This document shows positions 1-9,150 of a DNA stretch of 58,662 bases, one piece after another. The stretch spans positions 1 to 58,662 of the forward strand of contig CALWIK010000022.1 in assembly GCA_944380725.1 (NCBI GenBank). Direction: 5' to 3'. Source of the DNA: an uncultured Clostridia bacterium. Lineage in GTDB: Bacteria > Bacillota > Clostridia > Oscillospirales > Acutalibacteraceae. The translations under genes were made by a program, and so were the position numbers. The first letter of the stretch is position 1. Each line of letters begins with the position of its first letter. The notes under the pieces are model-generated. The model ran no database searches, had not been told where the DNA came from, and saw only the letters and a list, made by a program, of their open reading frames with translations.

Positions 1-930
1 TTGCATACGGTTGTGGATTTAATTTTAAATTATAGAGAACTTTCTAAATTGAAAAGTACGTACTGTGATGGGATTCTTAAGGTTATTTCTTCAGATGGAA
101 GAATCCATTCTCGATTTAATCAGGTAGAAACGCGGACTGGAAGAATAAGTTCTTTAGAACCAAATTTGCAAAATATTCCTGTGAGAACTCAAAGAGGTAG
201 GGAGTTACGACGTTTTTTTTGTGCAGCAGAAGGCTGCGTATTAATTGATGCAGATTATTCTCAAATAGAGCTAAGAGTTTTAGCGCATTTGGCTAACGAC
301 AAAAACATGATAGATGCGTTTAAAAATAATTTGGACATCCATGCAATTACAGCTTCACAGGTTTTTGGGATTCCAGAAAATATGGTAACTCCAATTATGC
401 GTGTTCGTGCAAAAGCAGTAAATTTTGGAATAGTTTACGGTATAAGTGCGTTTTCCTTAGCAAAAGATATTAGTGTTTCTCGCAAGGAGGCACAGAATTA
501 TATAGATAACTATCTTATACATTATTCTGGTGTAGAAGAGTATATGCGTAATACTATAAAAAAAGCCAAAGATAATAAATTTGTGGAAACAATATTTGGC
601 AGAAGAAGATATTTGCCAGAACTCTCGTCTTCAAATTTTAACTTGAGATCTTTTGGAGAAAGAGTTGCTAGAAATATGCCGATACAAGGGTCTGCTGCAG
701 ACATAATAAAAATCGCAATGATTAATGTTAATAAAAAATTAAAAGAAAAAAATTTAAATGCAAAATTAATTTTACAAATACATGATGAACTTATAGTTGA
801 GGCTCCAAAGGACGAGGCTAATATTGCTTTAAAAATTCTGAAAACAGAAATGGAAAATGCAGCAAAATTAAAAGTACCGTTGGTGGTGGATGCTAATATA
901 GGAAAAACTTGGTATAAAGCAAAAGCATAA
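1..930 (+). CDS. polA: DNA polymerase I, C-terminal part (truncated by window edge)
   Basis: This is the polymerase domain of family A DNA polymerase I, which fills gaps during repair and Okazaki fragment maturation. The window opens inside the gene, so the 5'-nuclease and 3'-5' exonuclease regions lie to the left and the first codon here is not the start. All three polymerase motifs are intact: motif A DYSQIELR at residues 85-92, the O-helix motif B with R134, K138, F142 and NFGIVYG, and motif C QIHDE at 259-263. The enzyme should therefore be active. The phosphatase gene begins 25 bp after the stop and the run of same-strand genes to tsaD looks co-transcribed. Confidence 0.97.
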   Translation: MHTVVDLILNYRELSKLKSTYCDGILKVISSDGRIHSRFNQVETRTGRISSLEPNLQNIPVRTQRGRELRRFFCAAEGCVLIDADYSQIELRVLAHLANDKNMIDAFKNNLDIHAITASQVFGIPENMVTPIMRVRAKAVNFGIVYGISAFSLAKDISVSRKEAQNYIDNYLIHYSGVEEYMRNTIKKAKDNKFVETIFGRRRYLPELSSSNFNLRSFGERVARNMPIQGSAADIIKIAMINVNKKLKEKNLNAKLILQIHDELIVEAPKDEANIALKILKTEMENAAKLKVPLVVDANIGKTWYKAKA

Positions 931-955
931 CCTAAATGAGAGGACGTTTTTTGTT

Positions 956-1405
956 ATGAATATACTTTTTGTTTGTACGGGGAATACATGTAGGAGTCCA
1001 ATGGCTGCAGAAATTTTTAAGAAAATTATAGACGAAAAGAATTTAAAAAATATAAATATATCAAGTGCTGGAATTGCAGCGGATAATAATTCTAGAGCAA
1101 GCCAGAACGCTATGGAGGCTTGTAAAGAGCTGAATATTGATTTGAATGGACACATTTCTAAAAGCATTTTTGATGTAAACTTGAAAAATATTGATAAGTT
1201 TATTGTTATGACTCAGACTCATAAGGATTTTTTAATTGATTTGGGTGTGAAAGGTGAAAAAATTCTTGTTTTAGGTAATCAGATTTCAGACCCATTTGGT
1301 GGCAATATAGAAACATATAAGAATTGTAGAGATCAAATCTATAAGGCTCTATGTAAGCTAATTGATGATATATTTTTGGATAAAAATTACAATGAACAAA
1401 ATTAA
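956..1405 (+). CDS. ywlE: Low-molecular-weight phosphatase, probable protein arginine phosphatase
   Basis: Small cytosolic phosphatase of the LMW-PTP fold, 149 aa. The P-loop CTGNTCRS occupies residues 7-14 with nucleophile C7 and R13, and the general-acid loop has the DP pair (ISDPFGG). Residue 11 is Thr. In this family Thr here marks YwlE-type protein arginine phosphatases, which reverse McsB arginine phosphorylation, whereas tyrosine phosphatases usually have Ile. The specificity is inferred from this one position, and no mcsB is visible in the window. The ATG at 956 follows a GAGGA ribosome binding site. The gene ends inside the start region of rimI. Confidence 0.88.
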   Translation: MNILFVCTGNTCRSPMAAEIFKKIIDEKNLKNINISSAGIAADNNSRASQNAMEACKELNIDLNGHISKSIFDVNLKNIDKFIVMTQTHKDFLIDLGVKGEKILVLGNQISDPFGGNIETYKNCRDQIYKALCKLIDDIFLDKNYNEQN

Positions 1406-1847
1406 GATCAAAATAGAACTATTTTCAGAAAAGCATATAGATGATATTGCGAGCTTAGAAAAAATATGTTTTTCGAATCCTTGGTCAAAAAATTTACTTG
1501 CGTCAGAAATATATAATAATAATTCTAATTTTCTGGTTGCTGTGGATGAATTTAATAAAGTTTTAGGCTATGTGGGTTTAAAGTTTATTTTAGATGAAGG
1601 GTATGTTACTAATATTGCAGTTTTTCCTCAGTATAGAAATAACGGTGTGGCAAGTGAATTATTAAAAAGAACTATTGAGTTTGGATATGCCAAGAATTTA
1701 AAATTTATTTCTCTAGAAGTTAGAAAATCTAATGTTTATGCAATTTCTATTTATAAAAATTTAGGCTTTGCACTTATGGGAGAAAGAAAAAATTTTTATA
1801 TTGATCCACAAGAAAACGCTTTTATTATGACTAAATATTTAAAATAG
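1392..1847 (+). CDS. rimI: Ribosomal protein S18 alanine N-acetyltransferase
   Basis: GNAT-fold acetyltransferase of the RimI family (151 aa), which acetylates the N-terminal alanine of ribosomal protein S18. The acetyl-CoA binding segment is RNNGVASELL, followed by the family signature LEVRKSNVYAISIYKNLGF. The reading frame is open from 1362, but the ATG at 1392 gives the usual RimI length, with only a weak GGA ribosome binding site. It overlaps the end of the phosphatase gene by 14 nt, which suggests translational coupling. Its position next to tsaD is common in Bacillota (rimI-tsaD, often with tsaB). Confidence 0.9.
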   Translation: MNKIKIKIELFSEKHIDDIASLEKICFSNPWSKNLLASEIYNNNSNFLVAVDEFNKVLGYVGLKFILDEGYVTNIAVFPQYRNNGVASELLKRTIEFGYAKNLKFISLEVRKSNVYAISIYKNLGFALMGERKNFYIDPQENAFIMTKYLK

Positions 1848-1894
1848 TTGTCGTATCTTTTACTTTAACTTTTAAATTTTAGGAGAGAGAAATA

Positions 1895-2395
1895 ATGAAA
1901 TACAAATTTAAAAAACTAGATTTTTCGGATGCAAAAGCAATAACAGAATCTGCAAACAATAAAAATGTGGCCAAATATCTAAGGGATGCCTTTCCACAGC
2001 CGTATACCTTAAAAGATGCAAACGAATATATTAATTATGCAGTTAACAGCAAAAATGATATAATTTATGGAATTGTTATTGAAAATTTTGTAAATGGATG
2101 CATAAGTGCAAATTTTAGAAATGACGTATATAAAAAGTCATGTGAGCTTGGATACTGGCTAGCAGAAAAATATTGGGGCAAGGGAATTATGACGTTGGCA
2201 ACCAAAAATTTTTGTGATTTTATATTTCAAAATTATGATATAAATAGAATAGATGCAGAAATTTTTGCAGAAAATATAGCCTCACAAAAAGTGCTTGAAA
2301 AAGTTGGCTTTGAGTTTGAAGGCTTACATAAGAAAAAAATATATAAATATAAAAAATTTATGGATGCAAAAACATATGCTTTAATAAGAAATTAA
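1895..2395 (+). CDS. GNAT acetyltransferase, RimJ/RimL-like
   Basis: 166-aa GNAT acetyltransferase. The central segment ELGYWLAEKYWGKGIMT and the later NIASQKVLEKVGFEFEG match the RimJ/RimL type, which acetylates protein N-termini or small amines. The substrate cannot be read from the sequence. The ATG follows AGGAGAGAG. It lies between rimI and tsaD on the same strand, with 47 bp upstream and 36 bp downstream. Confidence 0.85.
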   Translation: MKYKFKKLDFSDAKAITESANNKNVAKYLRDAFPQPYTLKDANEYINYAVNSKNDIIYGIVIENFVNGCISANFRNDVYKKSCELGYWLAEKYWGKGIMTLATKNFCDFIFQNYDINRIDAEIFAENIASQKVLEKVGFEFEGLHKKKIYKYKKFMDAKTYALIRN

Positions 2396-2431
2396 TTTTT
2401 ATAAAATATAATATTAAGAAGGAAAACATAA

Positions 2432-3445
2432 ATGAAAATATTAGCAATAGAAACTTCGTGCGACGAAACTGCAGCTGCGGTAGTGGAGGATGGAAGGTAT
2501 ATTTTATCTTCAGCAGTAGCGTCGCAAATAGAAAGGCATAAAATATATGGAGGCGTTGTACCAGAAATAGCATCTAGATGTCATATAGAAGCTATTTCGT
2601 ATGTAACAAGTAAAGCTTTAAATGATTCAGGTTGTACTTTAAAAAGTATAGATGCAATTGCGGTGACATATGCTCCTGGTTTAATTGGATCTTTGCTTGT
2701 AGGAGTAAATTTTGCCAAGGGGCTAGCTCTTGCGAATAATTTACCGTTGATATCAGTTCATCATTTAAGAGCACACGTAGCAGCAAATTATATAACTTAT
2801 CAGGATTTAGTTCCGCCATTTTTATGTTTGATTGTTTCGGGAGGACATAGCCATATAGTTGAAGTTAAAGGATATACCGACCTAAAAGTTATTGGACAAA
2901 CAAGGGATGATGCAGCCGGAGAAGCGTTGGATAAAGTTGCTAGAGTTATGGGAATGCCATACCCTGGAGGGGCAAATCTTGATAAACAGGCTGAAAAAGG
3001 CAATGAAAAAGCTTACAAGCTGCCAAGGCCATTTTTAAAGGATTCAGAATATGATTTTAGTTTTTCTGGACTTAAAACTGCGGTTATAAATCTAGTCCAT
3101 AACTCAAAACAAAAAGGAGAAATAGTCGATGAAAAAGATATGTCAGCCTCTTTTAGAGCAGCAGTAGTTGATTGCTTAATGAATAATTTTATCAAAGCTG
3201 CTAAAAATTTAGGCTACAATAAATTAGTGCTAGCAGGAGGTGTTGCGGCAAACACATTGTTGCGCCGTAGATTGAATGAAGAGTGCAAAAGAAAGAATTG
3301 GAAGGCGTACATACCTGACATATCGCTTTGTGGAGATAATGCAGCAATGGTAGGCGCACAGGCTTATTATGAATATGAATGTGGAAACGTGGCAACAATG
3401 GATTTGAATGCGTATGCAACTTTAAGTATTGATAATTTAATTTAG
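2432..3445 (+). CDS. tsaD: tRNA t6A37 threonylcarbamoyltransferase TsaD
   Basis: TsaD (337 aa) transfers the threonylcarbamoyl group to A37 of ANN-decoding tRNAs, working with TsaB and TsaE. The ASKHA nucleotide-binding start (LAIETSCDETAAAV), the metal-binding pair H111 and H115 (HHLRAH), the VSGGHSH strand and the late DNAAMVG segment are all present at normal length. AAGAAGGA precedes the ATG. tsaB and tsaE are not in the window. It is the last gene of the polA-rimI group; no clear terminator hairpin separates it from pckG. Confidence 0.97.
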   Translation: MKILAIETSCDETAAAVVEDGRYILSSAVASQIERHKIYGGVVPEIASRCHIEAISYVTSKALNDSGCTLKSIDAIAVTYAPGLIGSLLVGVNFAKGLALANNLPLISVHHLRAHVAANYITYQDLVPPFLCLIVSGGHSHIVEVKGYTDLKVIGQTRDDAAGEALDKVARVMGMPYPGGANLDKQAEKGNEKAYKLPRPFLKDSEYDFSFSGLKTAVINLVHNSKQKGEIVDEKDMSASFRAAVVDCLMNNFIKAAKNLGYNKLVLAGGVAANTLLRRRLNEECKRKNWKAYIPDISLCGDNAAMVGAQAYYEYECGNVATMDLNAYATLSIDNLI

Positions 3446-3516
3446 AAGTTTATATGGCAAAAATTAATTTTTATAATAATATTACTTGAATATTTATTCT
3501 AGAGGTGTATGTTTTT

Positions 3517-5289
3517 ATGACAAAAAATAAATCTGTTCTAAAATGGATATCTAATATGAAAAATCTTTTAAATCCTGCACAGGTATTATTCATTGATGGT
3601 ACAGAAGAACAATTGGAAAAGTTGAGAAAAGAAGCTTGTAAAACTGGTGAAATTATAAAGTTAAATGAAGAAAAGTTACCTGGCTGTTATCTACATAGAA
3701 CAGCAATAAACGATGTTGCAAGAGTAGAAGATAGAACTTTTATTTGTACATCAACAAGACATGAAGCAGGGCCAACAAATAATTGGAGAAGTCCAAATGA
3801 AATGTATAAGTTGCTATATGATATTGCTAGAAATAGCTATAATAACAAAACAATGTATGTGATTCCTTATTCTATGGGGCCAATCGGGTCACCGTTTTCT
3901 AAAATAGGTGTAGAGTTAACAGACTCGATATATGTTGTTTTAAATATGGCTATTATGACGCGCGTTGGAGACAACGTTTGGAGTGCATTGGGAGAAAGTG
4001 AAGATTGGGTGAGAGGTCTTCACGCAAAATGTAATTTGGACGCAGAAAAACGTTATATTTGTCACTTTCCTCAAGATAAAACTATTATATCGGTAAATTC
4101 TGCCTATGGCGGAAATGTATTATTAGGGAAAAAATGTTTTGCGCTAAGAATAGCCTCATATCTAGGGAAGAAAGAAGGCTGGCTTGCAGAACACATGTTA
4201 ATTTTGGGTATAAAAAATCCAAAAGGAGAAGTGAAATATATTGCAGCAGCATTTCCCTCAGCTTGTGGAAAAACAAATTTATCGATGTTAATTCCACCAA
4301 AAGAATATCTAAAAAGAGGATATGAAGTATACTGTGTAGGGGATGATATTGCTTGGCTACATATAGGTAAAGACGGAATGTTGCGAGCCATTAATCCAGA
4401 AAATGGATTTTTTGGCGTTGCGCCAGGTACAAATGAAAAATCCAACCCAAATGCTTTAAAAACAACTAAATCTAAAACCATTTTTACAAATGTTGTTCAC
4501 AACCTAGATGATAATACGGTTTGGTGGGAAGGGTTGGACAAAAATCCGCCAGAAAATGCACTAGATTGGAAAGGTACTCCATGGAATGGAAAGACCTCTG
4601 ATCAAAAGGGAGCTCATCCTAATAGTAGGTTTACTTCTCCAGCGCAAAATTGTCCATGCATAAGCCCAGAATTTGATAATCCTGCTGGAGTGCCGATTTC
4701 TGCAATTATTTTTGGCGGCAGACGAGCCAACACGATGCCACTTGTCTACCAGGCAAAAGATTGGAACAATGGTGTTTTTGTTGGGACTATTATGTCTTCA
4801 GAAACTACAGCTGCAGCTGTTGGAAAAGTAGGTGTGGTAAGACACGATCCAATGGCAATGCTTCCTTTTTGTGGATACAATATGGGGGAATACTTTGAGC
4901 ATTGGATTAATATTGGGAAAAAATTAGGCGATAAAGCTCCTCAGATATTTAATGTCAATTGGTTTAGAACTGATGAGTTCGGAAATTTTATTTGGCCAGG
5001 TTTTGGAGACAATTTTAGAGTGCTTGAATGGATTCTTAAACGATGTGAAAGTAAAATTGCAGCTCAAGAAACTCCTATTGGTGCTGTTCCTAATGCTAAA
5101 GATATTAATTTAGCTGGTCTTGATATTAATGAAGACCTTCTAAAAAAGATACTTGATGTTGATTTTAAACTATGGGCAACAGAACTAGAAGATATAAAGG
5201 CTTTTTATAAAAAATTTGGAGATGATTTGCCAATAGAACTAAAAAAAGAGCTAAATAATCTAGAAAACAGACTAATAAAATCTATATAA
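3517..5289 (+). CDS. pckG: Phosphoenolpyruvate carboxykinase (GTP)
   Basis: GTP-type PEP carboxykinase (590 aa) interconverts oxaloacetate and PEP with GTP/GDP. It can run gluconeogenically or anaplerotically and conserve energy in fermenters. The hyper-reactive-Cys P-loop is FPSACGKTN at residues 246-254 and the second nucleotide/metal motif is GDDIAWL. The frame is open from a GTG at 3505, but that GTG lies inside the ribosome binding site AGAGGTG (3501-3507). The ATG at 3517, nine bases downstream, is the credible start. The gene is closed by a strong GC-rich terminator. Confidence 0.96.
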   Translation: MTKNKSVLKWISNMKNLLNPAQVLFIDGTEEQLEKLRKEACKTGEIIKLNEEKLPGCYLHRTAINDVARVEDRTFICTSTRHEAGPTNNWRSPNEMYKLLYDIARNSYNNKTMYVIPYSMGPIGSPFSKIGVELTDSIYVVLNMAIMTRVGDNVWSALGESEDWVRGLHAKCNLDAEKRYICHFPQDKTIISVNSAYGGNVLLGKKCFALRIASYLGKKEGWLAEHMLILGIKNPKGEVKYIAAAFPSACGKTNLSMLIPPKEYLKRGYEVYCVGDDIAWLHIGKDGMLRAINPENGFFGVAPGTNEKSNPNALKTTKSKTIFTNVVHNLDDNTVWWEGLDKNPPENALDWKGTPWNGKTSDQKGAHPNSRFTSPAQNCPCISPEFDNPAGVPISAIIFGGRRANTMPLVYQAKDWNNGVFVGTIMSSETTAAAVGKVGVVRHDPMAMLPFCGYNMGEYFEHWINIGKKLGDKAPQIFNVNWFRTDEFGNFIWPGFGDNFRVLEWILKRCESKIAAQETPIGAVPNAKDINLAGLDINEDLLKKILDVDFKLWATELEDIKAFYKKFGDDLPIELKKELNNLENRLIKSI

Positions 5290-5295
5290 AAACTT

Positions 5296-5330
5296 GGCGC
5301 CGCACTATACCGCGCGGCGCTATTGTTTTA
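5296..5330. terminator. Bidirectional terminator between pckG and cdaR
   Basis: Perfect 7-bp GC stem (arms 5297-5303 and 5314-5320, loop 10 nt) in very AT-rich surroundings. It is followed by a T-rich tract on the plus strand and by TTTTTA on the minus strand. The flanking genes converge, so it can serve both. Confidence 0.85.
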
Positions 5331-6599
5331 CTTTTTGTTTATTGTAGCGTTTATCTTATAAGAACCAAAAGCCCAACATTTATTTGAATAATTATTAAAA
5401 ACGATTTTAGCAGGAAGTTCCGTCCGACCAATAAAATCTTTTTTTTCGGATAAATCAACTTCTGCATAAATATTGTCATCTGTTAACGTCCTCAATTGAG
5501 AAATAGGTCCAATTATCTGCACTGAAAGACTTGTTGTGTGCGAAGCAGCTACTTTATCTTCGATAACATTTTTAAATTTAATATTTTTTATATTTATTGT
5601 ACGTGTTTGAAAACCGATTAAATTCAATTTAACTATTGCATTATAATTGTTAGAAAGATTCCTGCAATCGCTTGGGATTTTGAGAGATTTTTCAAATTGA
5701 TAATTTTCAAGATTAATCTGAGAAAAATCAATAGGTTCAGTAGATACATTATTTAAATTATTGATAATCTCACTTGGAGCAGCGATTTCGACTCTATTAG
5801 GATTAATTTGAGCTGACAGTGCTGAAATATTAAGACCAGAAGGAACGGAAGTAAATTCTGGAGTAACACTTACAAACTTACGTTGAAGAATAGGGATAGT
5901 AGCGGTAACTTTTGTGATACTCAATGTCAAATTTTTAGTATTAATTTTGTTTCCGTTTTTATCAAATAAATTTATCTGAAGATCATTTAAATCGATTGTT
6001 TTATTTAATATACCATTAATACTTGCTTCTACAGTAACACTTTCAATACTAGATATAAGTGATTCAGGCCCAGATACAGTAAGTTGAGGATCAGATAAAG
6101 TTATCGGAGCCACAAAATAATTTGTATCTGCATTAAATTTTATATTAGGTGTGATGTCAAAAGTCTGACTTTTGTATCTATCCACAACAACAGTCACGAA
6201 TTTAGGTGATACACTAGATGCAAATTCATAATCTGTTAAAATACTGTTTTTTTTAGCGGATAACTCTAATGTATATTTACCAGTAGAATTTATCATGTTA
6301 GCAGATTGTTGAGCTGTAATTTGGATATCATTCTTTGAAAGTTGGCCAAGAATTAATCGGTTTCCGGTAACAGAAACTTCGGCTTTAATATCGTCTGCAC
6401 CAAAAACGGTAAGGCCGGTTTCTTTTGCACTTTCAGACAACGCAACGGTTATTGGAATATCAGTAATAAGCTTAGTGGTCGATTCTGAAGCGCTTGTAGA
6501 AAGTATTACCCAAAAAATAAAGGAAATTAAAGCAGAAAAAAGCATTACAATCTTGTTATTATAAAATAGTCGTCCTAAATTAAATCTTTTTATTTTCAT
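5328..6599 (-). CDS. cdaR: YbbR-domain regulator of diadenylate cyclase
   Basis: CdaR (423 aa) is a membrane-anchored protein with repeated extracytoplasmic YbbR domains that modulates the c-di-AMP synthase CdaA. One N-terminal transmembrane segment spans about residues 17-37. The rest is beta-rich and repetitive, with recurring VxVTG, VxVSGP and VQIIGP elements that fit several YbbR repeats. Its start overlaps the end of cdaA by 20 bp, so the two are co-expressed. The usual third partner, glmM, is not adjacent. Confidence 0.9.
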   Translation of the reverse strand: MKIKRFNLGRLFYNNKIVMLFSALISFIFWVILSTSASESTTKLITDIPITVALSESAKETGLTVFGADDIKAEVSVTGNRLILGQLSKNDIQITAQQSANMINSTGKYTLELSAKKNSILTDYEFASSVSPKFVTVVVDRYKSQTFDITPNIKFNADTNYFVAPITLSDPQLTVSGPESLISSIESVTVEASINGILNKTIDLNDLQINLFDKNGNKINTKNLTLSITKVTATIPILQRKFVSVTPEFTSVPSGLNISALSAQINPNRVEIAAPSEIINNLNNVSTEPIDFSQINLENYQFEKSLKIPSDCRNLSNNYNAIVKLNLIGFQTRTINIKNIKFKNVIEDKVAASHTTSLSVQIIGPISQLRTLTDDNIYAEVDLSEKKDFIGRTELPAKIVFNNYSNKCWAFGSYKINATINKK

Positions 6600-7470
6600 T
6601 TTTCTTCCCCATTATAGAACCTATAATTTGACTTTTTACTTTTGGTTCTTCAAAGTCTAAAAGTGTATTTTTTTCTAAAAATTTAATTAATGCATCTTTT
6701 TTATAATTTCGTGTTAATATTCCATTTTTTGCAACAGAAACAGTACCGTTTTCTTCTGAAACAACTATAGCAATAGCGTCAGAAATTTCGCTTATTCCAA
6801 GAGCAGCACGATGTCGAGTTCCAATGTCCAGATCAATATTTTCATTTTTAGTCAGAGGCAATATACAACCAGCCGCATATATTACAGATCCGCGAATAAT
6901 CATCGCACCATCATGAAGAGGAGCCTTATTGAAAAAGATGTTCCCAATAATTGGTGCGGATGGTTTAGCACGCAAAATTGTGCCAGTGTCAATAATATCA
7001 CCAAGTTTAGTTTGCCCTTCAAAGACAACCAAAGCGCCAGTTTTAGTTTGTTGCAATAAAAATATTGCATCCACAACAGTGTGTATACATTTTTGTTGCA
7101 GCTTATAAGAAGATACATTAAGCTTATATGGAGAACTTGATATCCAATAGCGACTTATCTTGCTTCTACCAATTTGTTCAAGCGCTCTGCGCAATTCTGG
7201 CTGAAATACAACAAGAAGCGCAATAATTCCAAATTCAAAAAATTTATTCAATAAATAACTCAGCATCCTAAAATGGAACTGAAACGAAGCAATGTATGCA
7301 ATAATTAAAATTAGCATGCCCTTTACAAGTTGACTAGCCCGAGTTTCTCTTATTAATTTAATAAAATTATAAATTATAAATGACATTATAGATATATCGA
7401 GAAAATCAGAAATAGTAAAAGTTTTCATCAAAGTAAAGAAAGCATTTAAACTATTTGATATAAAATCCAT
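6580..7470 (-). CDS. cdaA: Diadenylate cyclase CdaA
   Basis: CdaA makes the second messenger c-di-AMP from two ATP and controls potassium, osmotic and wall homeostasis. The 296-aa protein has three N-terminal membrane helices (about residues 22-40, 50-64 and 68-90) followed by the DAC domain. The catalytic DGA motif is at 177-179 and the GTRHR motif at 207-211. The ATG is preceded by GAAGGAAG. It forms an operon with cdaR downstream. No c-di-AMP riboswitch was recognised nearby. Confidence 0.96.
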   Translation of the reverse strand: MDFISNSLNAFFTLMKTFTISDFLDISIMSFIIYNFIKLIRETRASQLVKGMLILIIAYIASFQFHFRMLSYLLNKFFEFGIIALLVVFQPELRRALEQIGRSKISRYWISSSPYKLNVSSYKLQQKCIHTVVDAIFLLQQTKTGALVVFEGQTKLGDIIDTGTILRAKPSAPIIGNIFFNKAPLHDGAMIIRGSVIYAAGCILPLTKNENIDLDIGTRHRAALGISEISDAIAIVVSEENGTVSVAKNGILTRNYKKDALIKFLEKNTLLDFEEPKVKSQIIGSIMGKKNENKKI

Positions 7471-7568
7471 TATTTACTTCCTTCTTAGAGAAAAATCTCG
7501 AATAAAAAAATGAACTTCTAAAATTAATTTTAACATATTTAATCAACTATTAAAAGTATTTATTTTAT

Positions 7569-8702
7569 CTAGATTTTATTGATAACATTTATAAGTGTAT
7601 CAACATCTTGTTTTCTAGTAAAAGCAGAAGGACAAACTCGAACAGCGCCACGCTCAAGAGTATTGCAAAATTTATGAGCAGCAGGAGCACAATGCAAGCC
7701 GGCTCTAACATATATCTGATGTTTATTCAAAAATTCACCAACAGTCTCGCTGTGCATGCCGACAATATTAAATGAAATCAATGGTACAAAATATTTAGGA
7801 TCTGGTCTGCTCATATATAATTCAACATTTTTAATTTCACTTAATCTATCATATAAGTAGTTTATTAGATTATGCTCATGTTTAGTTATTTTTTCAATTT
7901 TTGATTTATTTAAAAATTTTATTCCTGCATGTAGACCAGCTATACCGATTAAATTTTGAGTACCACTTTCAAATTTTTCAGGAACAACATCAGTTTGAAA
8001 ATATGATTCGGAATTTATGCCTGTGCCACCTTGAATTATTGTAGAGAGTGATTCTCCGTGAGGAGTTATTAAAACACCGGTTCCCATAGGGCCATATAAC
8101 CCCTTATGACCTGCTAGACATAGATAATCAATTTTTGCCTCATTCAGATTTATTGGAACATGACCTGCACTTTGCGCTGCGTCAACAAGCATTGGGATAC
8201 CATATTCATGCGCCATTGCACATATTCTAGAAATAGGAAGGCGAATTCCCCAAACATTTGATGCATGTGTGCATGCAATAAGTGTTGTTTTGGAATTTAT
8301 TGCATTTCTAAACGAATCGAGTGTAGCTTCGTTGTCTTTAGGATAAACTTTTGCCTCAGAGAAGGTTATTCCAAGTTCTTCAAGTGCTTTTAATGGGCGT
8401 GTTATAGCATTATGCTCAATAGACGATGTAATAACGTGATCTCCTGGTTTTAAAAGCCCTTTAAAAACAAAATTTATAGCATGAGTACAGTTTAATGTAA
8501 AAATTACACATTCTGGTCCGGGTGCGTTAAAAAATTTTGCAATAGATTTTCTGCATTCATAAATCTCTAGTGAAGATTTTATAGACATATTATGGCCGCT
8601 TCTTCCGGGATTTGCACCTAACCTGTTTATAGCATAATTTGTTGCAGCGACTACGCTTTTTGGTTTAGGATAAGATGTTGCTGCATTATCTAAATATATC
8701 AT
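7569..8702 (-). CDS. Cysteine desulfurase-like PLP aminotransferase (class V)
   Basis: Fold-type I PLP enzyme of the NifS/SufS superfamily, 377 aa. The PLP lysine is K200 in AGHKGLYGP, and the putative persulfide cysteine is C338 in AGLHCAP. It belongs to the stand-alone desulfurase subgroup often paired with a DUF3343 protein, and is translationally coupled to such a gene here (4-bp ATGA overlap). Members of this pair have been linked to sulfur or selenium handling, but substrate and acceptor are not evident from sequence. No iscU or sufU is next to it. The leader before cdaA lacks a hairpin, so read-through is possible. Confidence 0.9.
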   Translation of the reverse strand: MIYLDNAATSYPKPKSVVAATNYAINRLGANPGRSGHNMSIKSSLEIYECRKSIAKFFNAPGPECVIFTLNCTHAINFVFKGLLKPGDHVITSSIEHNAITRPLKALEELGITFSEAKVYPKDNEATLDSFRNAINSKTTLIACTHASNVWGIRLPISRICAMAHEYGIPMLVDAAQSAGHVPINLNEAKIDYLCLAGHKGLYGPMGTGVLITPHGESLSTIIQGGTGINSESYFQTDVVPEKFESGTQNLIGIAGLHAGIKFLNKSKIEKITKHEHNLINYLYDRLSEIKNVELYMSRPDPKYFVPLISFNIVGMHSETVGEFLNKHQIYVRAGLHCAPAAHKFCNTLERGAVRVCPSAFTRKQDVDTLINVINKI

Positions 8703-8935
8703 AATTTTGCCTCCATGATTTTTTTCCCTAGTATTTTAATTTTTGAATTTTTCAGTATTTTTTCGGCTTCATCAATTTTTTCGTGTATCAGTATGCCGTA
8801 TCCGCAACCAGCTAAAACCTCACTATTTGACACACGAATTGTTTCACATTTTATTCCTTTTGTATTCAATAAGTCTTTTGCCTTCATAACATAAGTTATT
8901 GAGCTTAATATAAACACTTCTTTTCTTTTTTCCAA
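8699..8935 (-). CDS. DUF3343 family small protein
   Basis: 78-aa protein of the DUF3343 family (putative Se/S carrier-like). A conserved CGYG lies near the middle (NSEVLAGCGYGI) and the protein is mixed alpha/beta. The start is a TTG, with GGAG 10 nt upstream and no better candidate. It overlaps the following PLP enzyme by 4 bp, so the two probably act together, with the small protein presenting or receiving the chalcogen. That role is inferred from genomic pairing only. Confidence 0.8.
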   Translation of the reverse strand: MEKRKEVFILSSITYVMKAKDLLNTKGIKCETIRVSNSEVLAGCGYGILIHEKIDEAEKILKNSKIKILGKKIMEAKL

Positions 8936-9074
8936 AAATAATCAACTCCATGCAAATTTTTTGCCGTTAACATAATATGAGAATAATTTTTATTTTGTGT
9001 CATAGGGTATAAAAATACAGGGTTGCACTACGTATAAAGGTTTTACAAAGCTTTATAATTTACCCTTGATACAG
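8936..9074 (-). other. Structured leader upstream of the DUF3343-desulfurase pair
   Basis: 139 bp between ispF and the DUF3343 gene. A 7-bp inner stem (TATAAAG/CTTTATA, 11-nt loop, about 9031-9057) lies inside an outer GGGTA/TACCC pairing (about 9004-9065). On the minus strand this would fall in the 5' leader of the DUF3343 transcript. I do not recognise it as a known riboswitch and no strong promoter is evident. Confidence 0.35.
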
Positions 9075-9103
9075 TTAAGGCATCGGTTAACCCGATGCCT
9101 TAA
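9075..9103. terminator. Perfect 12-bp hairpin downstream of ispDF
   Basis: Arms 9075-9086 and 9092-9103 are perfectly complementary with a 5-nt loop. It lies 48 bp after the ispF stop and most likely ends the ispD-ispF transcript. However, neither side carries a real T-tract, so it could instead protect a 3' end or bind a regulator. Confidence 0.5.
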
Positions 9104-9150
9104 CAAAATAATATTAAGTATTTTGTGGTGACGCTCTGATTGGATCAAAA

